A stretch of 64,000 nt of DNA from Acholoe squamosa. Its lineage: Eukaryota; Annelida; Polychaeta; Phyllodocida; Polynoidae. A program made the position numbers and the translations under genes. The DNA is taken from NCBI GenBank assembly GCA_949317995.1, contig OX439040.1:55090089-55154088 (forward strand), read 5' to 3'. Under the pieces are notes generated by a model. The model had not been told where the DNA came from and made no database searches. It worked only from the letters and a program-made list of their open reading frames with translations. Below, piece by piece: positions 11,101-22,171 of this stretch. The first letter of the stretch is position 1. Every line of letters begins with the position of its first letter.

Positions 11101-11402
11101 AGTCCATTGAAATTATGAAAAAAAAATGAAAAAAAAATATGTAAATAAAAAAAAAAATAAATAAAAGTAGACAAGCCGGTGAGATAATACCCTTTCATTG
11201 TTGTATTAACTTGATATACTACGTCCACCGGCTTACTACTGCTTCTGCTGCTACTGCTGCTGCTACTACTATACTGTACGTCCTCGTGTATCGGTATTGA
11301 AAAAAAAAAAATGTGTAGTTGCGATCCCATTTTCACTTGGGAATTAGGAGATGCATCAGATGTGTTGTTCTTTAAGGTGCCATTGTTAAACCATTCGATT
11401 CA

Positions 11403-11957
11403 TTGAGTGTGTGCTTCAAAGATGTATTTCAAAAAGTGGCCAGTACCGCCAGAGACAGAACTATAGCGCTATATCAATTTCATGTCGAGAACACATGTGC
11501 TTTCGTGAAAAGACGGTATACGTTAGAGTCGGTTGATGCGTTGTTTTCAGTTCTAAAAGAGATCTCAGACTTCTTTAGAAAGTTGTGTCATTGCTCAAAG
11601 CAAACATTCGACTCCTTTTGTCAAGAGTGTGTCGACCGAATGTTGTGTAGTGAAGCACCTTTATACCCCCGTGTATAAGCTGCTCGACTGAGAAGTATCA
11701 TGTCGAGACAAACGGAATGGAGTACTTGGTATAGTTCTTCGTTGGATTCCTCTTGTGATATCGAAGAGATGTGGATGGGAAATATGGCTTACAACTATCC
11801 CTCATTTCAAAAGGACATTTGCTCCAAAGTTGTACACCAAGATTACACCATGTACAGTCTGAATTATGAGAAACAAAATTTGAATGTACCCATCTCAATG
11901 TGTAAGTTTTGTTGTGTTCCTCTCCGATATTCAACCGTGTTATGTAGAGAGTGTTAA
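11403..11957 (+). CDS. Small ORFs near the right TIR, one with a CxxC/CxxC tail
   Basis: Two short frames (about 91 and 85 residues) lie between the polymerase remnant and the right TIR. The second ends CKFCCVPLRYSTVLCREC, two CxxC pairs that could bind one zinc. The first has several cysteines (LCHCSKQTF, SFCQECVDRMLC). Neither matches a family I recognise. Both could use the AATAAA in the TIR at 12008. Confidence 0.35.
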
Positions 11958-12704
11958 CTCGAATTCCCCGACTCGTCATCGTAATCGAACGAAATGAAAA
12001 ATATGAAAATAAAGTGAAATGTGTACATAAAAATATGACATTTATAAGAAATAAAAAAAAATGAAAATGTGTAATGCGGTTTCTGTTGTGTTCCTATTTT
12101 TTTCCAATAGGCCCCCCACCCCCAGCTTGCTTTTTTTCATCTATGAAAAAAATATCTCACTATAAGTCACACTCTCATCTACATCATAAACCAACCACCA
12201 CGCCTCTTTATGCTAAAAAGTTCACGTGACCAAATTTCAAATTTCCAACCAAATTGCTAACCTCTGATTGGTCCATTCAAATTAGGGTCAAGTGACCTTA
12301 TTTGCATAATAGAGGTCACGTGACCTAAACAGCTAGCCAGCCAGCCAGCAAATCAGAGGGCACCATTTTTTGGTGGAAAACCACAGGGGGTAAAGGTCAC
12401 GTGACCATTTTTGAATTTCCCGCCAAAAGGAGGCGCTGCTGCCACACCACGGGGGTCTAGGTCACGTGACCCCACATTTGAATTTCCTGCCAAAAGGGAG
12501 CCCTCTCATGGGCTGCAGGTCGGGTCGCGTGACCTGTGATGTCATAGGTCATGTGACCCCTATTTGAATTTCCCGCCAAAAGGGAGGCCTCTGATTGGCT
12601 GATTTGAATTTCCCGCCAAAAGGGAGCCCTCTGATTGGCTGCAGGTCGAGCGAGTAATAAACAGTACTTAACTATAGTCCCGTTCCGATACATACTATAC
12701 TACT
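11934..12704 (-). repeat. Right TIR of the Polinton-like element
   Basis: It is the inverted partner of 5,569-6,200, with the same NF-Y-like, E2F-like and CACGTG motif series. AATAAA at 12008-12013 near its inner edge would serve plus-strand transcripts ending here. It is slightly longer than the left TIR because of internal length differences. Confidence 0.9.
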
Positions 12705-13081
12705 CATAACCTACCTGTTGTACGCCATACATATCAGGCTCTGACCCCCCACCCGACACCTCTCCGCTCTTCGATTATGATTATATTGCATGCACTATTG
12801 CCATGAAACAATTGTTTCTAGGGTTGAATGCATCCATTGAAAATCATCTCATTTTGTATATGCATTTCAAACATTTCGGCTTCCTGTCATGTCCGAAATG
12901 CCTACATAGATCTGCATTTGGCATTCGTGTAGTGGTAACCGAAACATTGACTTTGACTCACCAAGTTCTGAACGAGAATCTATTCTCATGGATATACATC
13001 GTACTCAGTAAACATCACATACCATTGTGCAGGGGTTCATAAGGAATGATCAAATAAAGATCATAGCACTACTGCTCCTCA

Positions 13082-13186
13082 ATACCCTGCTAGCACTACT
13101 CATCCGAATGATATCTTTTTTACGTAAATAACATGAGTTTCTACGTAAGAAGGACGTAAATTGCACGAGTTGTGCTAGCTGGGTAT
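13082..13186. mobile_element. 105-bp hairpin MITE
   Basis: The left end ATACCCTGCTAGCACTACT and the right end, read on the other strand, match at 17 of 19 positions. TACGTAA words recur inside. Confidence 0.6.
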
Positions 13187-13747
13187 AATTTAGAATAACT
13201 TCAAATTTCTTTTTTCGCTTTTGCTCTATCAAATTGCAGTCACGTGGTATCTTCATCCATTAAGTGATACATTCCATCAAAACACAATGAGAGATATATC
13301 TGGACTGCTGCAAGTAAAGACAAGATGCATGGTGGATAAATAATCGACAGAAGGTAGTAGCGATGGTTCTAAGAAGGACGCTATTGTGCCTTTATTTTGA
13401 AAGAGCAGATTATGGAGGAACGTATTTCTGGCGAGGCTGGAGGTCTACTGCCTATACCTGTCAACTCCCTTCTACGCTTTACTTATAAAAGGATGATTAT
13501 GCCTTTCATGACTGATCTTGGTCATTCAGGTTCTGCGTCAGCTCGCTACCATGGCTATCAGGTTCCATTATATAAAACCGTTAATAACCAGGCCTAAATG
13601 TTTATAAACAAAAACTGTGGTCATCATGATAATGCAGGTGAAGCTGGAGCCTTTGGGAAATGGAAGACATTTACAATATAATGATTATTATTAAATCATG
13701 AAAATGACATTGTGGGATAGGATGCATTTGGAAGTATGAGAGAGATG

Positions 13748-13748
<1 letters not shown>

Positions 13749-13820
<72 letters not shown>
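13749..13820. repeat. (AG)n microsatellite
   Basis: Uninterrupted GA dinucleotides of about 70 bp. Confidence 0.95.
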
Positions 13821-13823
<3 letters not shown>

Positions 13824-14589
13824 CAGACAGACAGAAATGGGGGCGGGGGTAGAAAGAAACAAAGTCCTCAATCACATGTGTCTCTCTGTCTGTATGTTAA
13901 AGCATATAGAGATGGCTGTCATACATGCTCTCTCCACAGTGTGGCCAGAAATCATGTAAGAATGTGCAATGTTTATAATTTGAGGAACATTGTCATTTTA
14001 CACAATTATCTGTAGGATTATGATTATTCCACCAAAGTCTGCTTATATGCACATGCGTATAGGGAGTGTTCTAAATCGTTGCCTATAGAGTGTAATTGGT
14101 TGCTAAGGAAGCCATCTCACCAGATCATCTCTTTGCTAACATCACCAGCGTGCCTTTTAACCGTTTAGGTGTTGGGACGATCTATCCCACTTGCCTGACA
14201 TCTACATTGCTGAGCATCAAATGTGATAATTTATAGGAATATGCACACAATGACCTGAGAACAAGAATGTCTACGAAGTACCCTACAGCGTCTGAATTGT
14301 TCCCAGACCAGTCATGGCCGGTGTATTCAGTTTCTCTACTGATCAGTTGCAGCATGTTGTCTCTCAACTGCTAACAGACACCCACGTGCTTCTTCTACGT
14401 AAGTGATTCAAGTTTTATGATGTATCAAATCCCTCTACGGTTCCCCCGTCTACCTGATGCCCTGAACATCCGTGGGGTGGTGGAGATCTCAGGGAAGTTA
14501 GGGCTTGTGTCAGGACTTCTCCACCTGCCCCCTGATCTTCTGTGTGGAGTGTGGTGTAGAGCCGAGGGGGTCAGGACCAGGAGTATGAT

Positions 14590-14832
14590 AGTCAGGGGTA
14601 GACAGGGTACTAAAATCTAACTAGAATGCCTCAATTTCTGGTAAATTTCTCTTTCCAATGATATATTACATGACTATATTGACCTCTGAATCAATTTTTA
14701 AAAATGCCTTCAGCAACTTCTGTGGCCCATCCGGGCCCATAGGAAGGTATGATTTGAGAAAACTGTGGGCCCGGACCAAGAATTACAGGCCAGTGGCTCC
14801 CGGGCCAGCGTTAGTGTCTTCTCCTGGATCAT
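14590..14832. mobile_element. Dispersed repeat, GTAGACACTA / CCCGGGCCAG family, copy 1
   Basis: It shares GGGCCCA...GGAAGGTA...TTGAGAAAACT.TGGGCCC and GGCTCCCGGGCCAGC.TTAGTGTCT with 24,983-25,253. A looser relative is at 35,406-35,716. Ends are approximate. Confidence 0.6.
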
Positions 14833-15659
14833 TTCAATTCTGTATATAGTCCTTGATCTAAATCTCTAAAGGCCTCTATAAACATGACTTTTTTTCAAAC
14901 CCTGGCCAAAGTACGTTTTTCGATTGATTGATGTTCTTTACATATGGAATTTGAATTTTCAGAACATTAACCCAAAATAAAAGTGTCCGAACATTATGCA
15001 AATTGAAGTCAAAGATGAAATTTAAGGTTATCAAAGACTCCCAAAGATAGAGCAATGGCACTAAATGCGATAACCAACCTATATTAGGACATCACCATCC
15101 CAGCTGGAGAGTAGTCCTCTTCAAATACAAGGTCATATTTTTCAAGGTCAAACATTGAAAATTCTACCAAAATTGTGAACAACGCTTCATGTTGTTTGTT
15201 CCAATTTAAGTGATATACACGGTGGGATCAAGCTAATTGTCATTTTTGTAGCCTCCATCAATGTGCTCAAGTTGTGCCCCCTGTCAATGTTCTAGCCCAA
15301 AGGTTTCCATGGCAACATGATCAAAAACTTTAATGACCTGATATATGGTAAATTCAGCATATTTGTATGTACAGAGACATTTCTCACTACATGTATAAAT
15401 ATATCATTACTGATGCAAACTTAAGCAAATTGAACAACCGCAGCAGGGTCACACTCAGTACCATCCCAGCAAATTGTCGTTATCTGTCGCCATGATTGGT
15501 CATCAATGGTGACTCCTTTTTGAGTGATAACTCACTGCGTCATCTTTCCCCACTGTGTGTCAGTCTCACATGGCATGGCAATTTATCACAACAGTCACCA
15601 ACATGATCTCACTCACTGCGTGAGTATGTGCCACCCCTTGTCATCCCTCACAAAGCATG

Positions 15660-16255
15660 GTGACTTATCACCACCATCGCCAACATGGATCTAACTCACT
15701 GCGTGAGTATGTGCCACTGCCTGTCAACTCTCACTCAGAATGGCAGCTTATCACAAGCATCGCCAACATGGATCTGACTCACTGTGTGATTATGTACCAC
15801 TCCCGGTCAGCTCTCAATCAGAATGGCAGGTTATCACCACCATCGCCAACATAGATCTCACTCACTCCGTCAATATGTGCCACTGCCTGTCAACTCTCAC
15901 TCAGAATGGCGGCTTATCACAAGCATTGCCAACATGGATCTGACTCACTGTGTGATTATGTACCACTCCCGTGCCACTGGCATCAACTCTCACACAAAAT
16001 GGCAACTTATCACTACCATTGCCAACATTGGTCTCACTCAATACGTGAACTTGTGTCACTCCATGTCAATGCTCTCTGAGGATTGCATCATCTGTCACTC
16101 ACTCTCACTCAGATTGGCAACTTATCACCACCATTGCCAGCCTTTGTCTCACTCAATACGTGAATTTCTGTCACTCCAAGTCAATGCTCTCTGAGGATTG
16201 CATCATCTGTCACTCACTCTCACTCAGAATGGCAACTTATCACCACCATTGCCAA
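15660..16255 (+). repeat. 83-bp tandem array
   Basis: The word ATGGATCT (or ATAGATCT) recurs at 15685, 15768, 15851 and 15934, exactly 83 bp apart. Odd and even units alternate in type, giving a 166-bp higher-order unit. Later units are more diverged. Confidence 0.85.
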
Positions 16256-16629
16256 AGTTGTTGAGACAGCACCACTGTTCAACATGTAGCCTATCTAGGA
16301 AGTGTGGGCATGAAGTATAAGTCCCATACTTATCAAATGTGCTTTGTTGCACACTGATTTCCATGTAATACTTCAGGGTTGAATCAAACAAGATTATATA
16401 GAGAAAATGTCAATTGAATTTAGATAGAGGTATCTCTAAAATAAAAGCAACTATCCATAAACACCTTTTCTCTGGTTACAGGAAAAATACATAAGGAAGT
16501 ATCTACATGAACACCTTGTCTGTGGTTAGAGGGAAGATACATATGGCAATACCTTCTCTGGCAAAACATACATTGATCTAGCAGATGTGAGGCTGCATGA
16601 TTACCAATGTCGATGATCATGAGCTTTTC

Positions 16630-17200
16630 ATCTAACAAGATGAGTGATCACCAGCATCGCCATCACTGGTGAGTCTGAGTGATCACCACTCTCGCCATCC
16701 ATGGTGAACCTACGCTATGACGTGGTGCGCATTTCATCTAGCGAGGTGAGTTATTAACCGCCTTGCCATTCCTGGTGAGTGTGAGTCATCACGATCCTCG
16801 CCAACCGTGGTGAACGTGCATTATGGCATGGTGTGCGTTTCATCTAGCGAGATGAATGATCACCTGAGTGACCATCCCCCGTGAGTGTGAGTGATCACGA
16901 TCCTTGACATCTGTGGTGAACGTGCGTTATGACGTGGTGTGTGTCTCATCTAGCGAAGTGAGTGATCACTCATGTCGCCATCCCTGGTGAGGATGAGTGA
17001 TCACTCATGTCGCCATCCCTGGTGAACATGCACTATGACGAGGTGCGTGTTTCATCTAGCGAGGGGAGTGATCACCTGCGTCGCCATCCCTGGTGAGTCT
17101 GAGTGATCACCATCCTCGCCATCTGAGGTGAGGCCATGTGATCACCACCATTGCTATTCCTGGTGATCTTGTGCTATAGCGACGTCGTGTTCCATCTAGC
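16630..17200 (+). repeat. 106-bp tandem array
   Basis: CATCTAGCGA recurs at 16735, 16841, 16947 and 17053, a 106-bp period. The last unit is expanded to about 140 bp by an extra GTGATCACC segment. Confidence 0.85.
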
Positions 17201-17257
17201 GACATGTGTTAGCCACTTCACACAGGTTGACGAGGAATCACGACAATTTGCTGGGAT

Positions 17258-18490
17258 TATGGATGACCTTGACTGTTGTCAAAGTTGGCAGAAAGGGAGG
17301 AAAATACCCATAGTAGGGAAGCAAAATGTCAAAATTTGTGAGCCAGCAAGCAGAAATGGGGGTTCCTGCGGGATTTAGTACCTGTTTTAGCCACCAGGGG
17401 GCACTAATATGGGCTAGAATAGGAAAAATATGCCTAAAACTGTTAAAGCCTACTTTTTTACAGACAATCCAATGATTTTCGCTAAAACATTCTATTTTGG
17501 GGGGAAAGGGTCTATATTTGGCATTAAAAAGAATGTTTTAGGGCCAAAATAGGCATTTTTGTTGATTTCTGTTGCCATGGAAACATGATTTTCATTCCAA
17601 ATAAGAAAATCGATGATCCCATTTAAAGGAACATTTCACAAGGTCCACTTTGGTGAAAACCGAATGATAATACCATTTCTACATCAAGAGTTATGGGCAA
17701 AAGAATGAAAATTTATGCTAATTTAGCTAATTAGCATAAATTATGATAATTAGATGTATCTCATGACCAATGGGACTTATTGCTTATTGACATTCACGGA
17801 ATGGTCAAACCTACCCCTATTTAGCAAGCCATTCCTCCAAAACTAACAGGAGTATCTTCTCATGCAATATATCACTGTAAAGCTAGTGATCTGAATTTTT
17901 AAGTTGACTTCTAGCATGGAGCACCCTTTCTCCTTGCCTCTACACATTTTCCCATATGAGGGACGGAATGTTAGGGAGTGGCATCCATGCCAGATTTGAA
18001 GTATGGTCCATAATGAACAACTTTCAGGTGTATGTCACACAACCAAATCATTTTTCTCTGAAATAGGGCCCACTAAAGGTATAGCCATTACCGAAATTCA
18101 TTGTTTTTGCTATAACTTTGCAGCCAATGATGCTAGACATTCATTTGAGTGTCTGCTAGCACATTTTCAGGGTCTCGGAACTCATGGCGACATCCTGATG
18201 AAGGTCTATGACCCACCATTCCATCAAATAATGATTGATACATATGGTAGCTCACGTATACTAGTAGCTTATAAAGAAGTAGAAACTTTCTGTTTATAAA
18301 CATATTTGATCATTATACTTCTCTTTTCTTTTTTCAGACCAGCATGGACACGATAGAGCTAAGCGACGAACAATATAAATGTAAGTCACAGAAGAAAATT
18401 GTGCTAGACAGTGATAAAGGGGAGCCTGTGATTTCATGCATCAAATCCACGGGGTGGCGGGTGGAGGGGGGCAAACAGGATCCAGTGGGT
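17258..18490. other. Intergenic, diverged repeats
   Basis: It contains CCACCAGGGGGCACTAAT and GTTGCCATGGAAAC words that recur at about 18,930-19,140, suggesting two copies of an old repeat. No gene is supported. Confidence 0.5.
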
Positions 18491-18605
18491 CAGGAGGGTG
18501 TTGCTCGTATGCTAACTAAAGCTGGGAGTAGGTGCCCTCTTTTCCAAAAAAGTTACGCTCTGCTGCACCATTTAACTTCCACTCACCATATATAAGTCTG
18601 AAAAA
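18491..18605 (+). mobile_element. Partial MITE, CAGGAGGGTGTTGCTC family
   Basis: One terminus (CAGGAGGGTGTTGCTC) is followed by sequence matching the inner part of the 20,047-20,413 copy (TTACGCTCTGC.GCACCATT). The other terminus is missing. Confidence 0.7.
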
Positions 18606-20046
18606 GCACCTGCCTCGCTTAAAGACAAACGCTACAGGCTGACTAATGTTAGATCTTCTATTGATAATCTCAAATAACTTTGCATAATAATAGTTTGGTA
18701 TATAAGGCATAGGAAAATGCAAAAGAAAATCCTTATGTCACCATATTTATTTAGATTTTATCACCGCTTAATTGAAAAATAGAACTATAGAAACGAATGG
18801 GGAAAACATTATATCATATTTTCCACCACAGTGAACAACCTTCTATTGATTCATCTACAACACTCTCTGAGTATATGTGACCCATCTGGAGAAAACGTGC
18901 ATCCAAGGGGGTATTTTTAGTTCTGCATTTGGCCACCAGGGGGCAGTGTATGAGTAAAACACTGAAAAATATACCAAAAAATGGCTTAGATCAATTGTTG
19001 ATGGGGAATTCAGTGGCCTGCTCAGAATTATTCCATTTCTACTGAAAACATTCCATTTATGGAATGCAAAAGAAACATCCGTTGACATGGAAATATTGAT
19101 AATTGGCATATATTGCAATTTCTGGTTGCCATGGAAACCACTCCATTATTCAAAATGGGAATTTTTGCCAAAAATGTGTTGGATATTTACATTAGGTCTC
19201 AGAACTGAAAACAGACCCAGAAAATTCCTCTAGAACCGATTTTATGATAAAAAAAATCACATTTCTTTGTTTATTTTCCCACAAAACTGTATTTTTTATA
19301 TAAGCACTATTTAAGCTAGGATATAATGTTTTTAGAGCTTATTTGCATTATTCAATTGCTCACATCGGCCTAGATTTGAGAAGCAATTACAGAAAAACTA
19401 CCTGGAATATTTTAGTGCAAGATATCTCATTTTAAAGCACATGTGACTTCAACTTTAAAAAGCCATTTCCCCCCCCCCCCTGGATGCAGGATTTCCCTCA
19501 TCTGCTCACATTTAAATGACATCTTTTCAAACATTTTAAAAGAAGAAAAATGGGGGGTCACCATTGAAATGAAGAAGTTGTGAATTTTTCAAGAAAATTA
19601 ATTTTCCCTTAACTATACGGCACATGGCTATTGTATTATTGACCAATTGGAGGCATCCCTGGCATATACTGCGGAGTCGGGGGCTGAAGGTGTTAGTCAT
19701 AGTGGCGTCGGGGTCTAATGGCGGCCCCCAGCTGATAATGGCTATGTGAGCTATAGAGTCCTATGGGAATTCAAATGGCATATAAATATCTTTAATGTAT
19801 CTATAGTGATCAGAAATGAACTGAAAAAAATATGCACAAGTAAAGTGGTCCAGTTGGGGTGAGAAAACTTGTCAAAATAGTATAAATTATTAGTTCTGAT
19901 TTCTGCCACTAGGTGGCTTCTGTGTACCGGGTAGCGTTTGTCTTTAAAGAGAGTGTGTTCTGCACTATGAGGTACCTACTTTTGTAACACACTCTTTCAA
20001 GTGCTCTTGGTTCTGGTATTGTTATGCAATTCTTCAGAGCTCCCCT

Positions 20047-20413
20047 CAGGAGGGTGTTGCTCCTATAGTAAAAGGAAGAGCTGGATAAAAATGCCCTCAT
20101 TTCCAGTCCTTTCTTTTCATGTAGCTATAACTTGTCCCTTTTGTTGCTCACAAGTGGTCATTCAAGTACGGTGCTCAAAAAGGGGGATTTTAATAAGATA
20201 CCTAGTTGGGAGAAGTCAGTCAGTATAATAAACTATAGAGCGTGTGACATGAGTAGGTACCTGGTAGTGCAGCTCTCTCTATTTTGAACAAGGCAGGTGA
20301 CTTTTCAGACTAATGTGGTGAGTGCAAGTACTTAGGTGAAGCAGTGCACGACTTGTTTAGAAAAGAGGGCACATACTCACAGCTCTTTTTACAATAGGAG
20401 CAACACCCTCCTG
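20047..20413. mobile_element. Complete MITE, CAGGAGGGTGTTGCTCC family, 367 bp
   Basis: The two ends are inverted copies, CAGGAGGGTGTTGCTCCTAT followed by GTAAAA. The interior matches 1-287 in opposite orientation. No coding capacity. Confidence 0.8.
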
Positions 20414-20842
20414 ATGAGGCTCACTCTGGGGCTCCCCCTGACCTTAATATTTGACGTACAGGGGAGGTTGGGGCCTTGATTTCATTGCAAGTAATTGGCA
20501 GTCATTCTGAATAAACTCATATTATGGAATGACAGCCTGCACCTCTGCAGCTAAATGTGGGTAAAGCCAATCAGATGTTTATTATGTTAATGTATTTACT
20601 TGCTAAACTTGAAATAAATGGTTCTCTGGTTGGATAATTCCCATCAATTGATCAGGTAGATCATGACGCACTGTACGTTTTGTTGTGAGCGATCAAATGA
20701 TAATAAAAAAAGTGATAAATCTAAATTTTAGTTGATTAAGATTTCTTTGACATTCCTGCCACAGAAATAAGATAAATAGGTAATGATAGGATACCCCTGA
20801 GCATTTTGTTGATTTGTCTTTTGATAATCACTAAAAGCAGCA

Positions 20843-21052
<210 letters not shown>

Positions 21053-21090
21053 AATAGTTTCTGCTTGGTAGAGTAAGCATGCAGCAAGGC

Positions 21091-21423
21091 CAGAGGCGTA
21101 GGCAGCAAATCTTCATTGGGGGGGAGGCAGGGTCCCACCCCAGCCACCATGAATTATCGGCTTGAGCGCTCTGGTGTTGATATATGGTTGTATGGGATTT
21201 ATATAAAAATTATTCATTAATGGCTTATCTTTATCCAATGCTGCCATTTTCCCTGTCTTAATACTGACATATTTGTCCAATTTGAGTGGTGAGCTGTGGG
21301 AATCTTGTACATTTCATAATGAGCCTTGACACATTTTGGGGGGCCCAGACACATTCAGGCCCCACCTCCTCTGTGCTTGGGGGGGGGGCGGGCCCCCTGC
21401 ACCCCCCTTTTCCTACGTCCCTG
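21091..21423. mobile_element. hAT-like MITE (CAGAGGCGTAGG ends)
   Basis: The ends CAGAGGCGTAGG and CCTACGTCCCTG form an imperfect inverted repeat typical of hAT non-autonomous elements. G/C homopolymers lie inside. Flanks are CAAGGC and CAAGGT, a near-matching duplication. Confidence 0.6.
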
Positions 21424-22171
21424 CAAGGTGCTTAGTCACTGCTGCCTGTGCACTTGACTGTGACCACAATTTCACACTCAGCGAGCGTATTTCTCTGGAT
21501 CTAGATAAGGTACGGAGCTCATTGAAAAGATCAGAACGGTTATTAAAGATACCGATGTAATCATGACTGGAACATTTCAAACATTTTTCAAATTATATGC
21601 AAGTACCTACCTTTTTAATATATTAACCTAACCCTGCATTGAAGTCCCGTTTGAATTGCAATGCTATGAAATGGGCTTGACATAATTGAAATCAGTCCTT
21701 CTTCATAAAAATGTATTTAGATATCATTACACAACGCATTATGAAAGAATCAGAAATACAAGAGGCTCCTTTCTATGCTCACCTCAAACCCATATACATG
21801 TAATTACCCTGGAGGGTCTTGCCAAATAGGAAACGTGAACCAAAAAAATAGACCGTACACGTTTTTATATTGATAAATAATTTTTCACAAACTCGTTTAG
21901 ATGAAACGTGCACATTTTTCTACACCTGAAAACGTGTTTTCCATGCATTCTGCTGTAAATTGTTTGGCAATAAACGTGTTAGGCCATGGACGTTTCTATC
22001 AGTGCTGTCTCAAGAAAATTTAAGAGGTTCTTCCTCGTCATCTTTTGGCAAGACCCTCCTGGGTTTTCCCTAAATGTGACAAGCCGCTAGACATGATGGC
22101 GACGTATCCCGTTACTGTGGTGGGCGACTATTTGAGCCGCGGCAACTGATTAAAGTCCTTTTGATTGGCAG

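Larger units (their letters stand above)
5569..12704. mobile_element. Polinton/Maverick-like element, internally shortened, broken
   Basis: Both ends begin AGTAGTATAGTATGTATCG in inverted orientation and are flanked by the direct repeat CATAAC (5563-5568 and 12705-12710). A 6-bp target duplication, AG-starting ends and long TIRs are hallmarks of Polintons. The element is 7.1 kb against the usual 15-20 kb. It carries a family B DNA polymerase remnant, a BIR-domain ORF, death-fold-like sequence and an Ala-rich ORF. I see no retroviral-type integrase, adenain-like protease, packaging ATPase or capsid gene, so it is a deleted derivative. The coding parts are broken in roughly half a dozen places or more. 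The TIRs look about 95 percent identical by eye over their outer 150 bp, so the insertion is not ancient. Confidence 0.9.
12705..15462. other. Intergenic, repeats only
   Basis: It holds a small hairpin element (13,082-13,186), an AG microsatellite (13,749-13,820) and a dispersed repeat copy (about 14,590-14,832). No supported gene was found in the rest. Confidence 0.6.
15463..17257. mobile_element. 1.8-kb TIR element built of tandem arrays
   Basis: A perfect 18-bp inverted terminal repeat, ATCCCAGCAAATTGTCGT, bounds the element (15463-15480 and 17240-17257). Inside the left part is an array with an 83-bp period. Inside the right part is an array with a 106-bp period. The two arrays share inverted core words (ATCACC..C.CGCCA and CTCACT/GTGAGT). 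No protein-coding frame is convincing. It resembles a foldback-style or satellite-carrying non-autonomous transposon. Confidence 0.75.

Noticed and set aside
13671-13871. Ser-Leu repeat open frame
   Set aside because: Translation of an (AG)n microsatellite.
15660-16255. CRISPR-like array
   Set aside because: The whole 83-bp unit is repeated with no unique spacers, and the genome is clearly eukaryotic.
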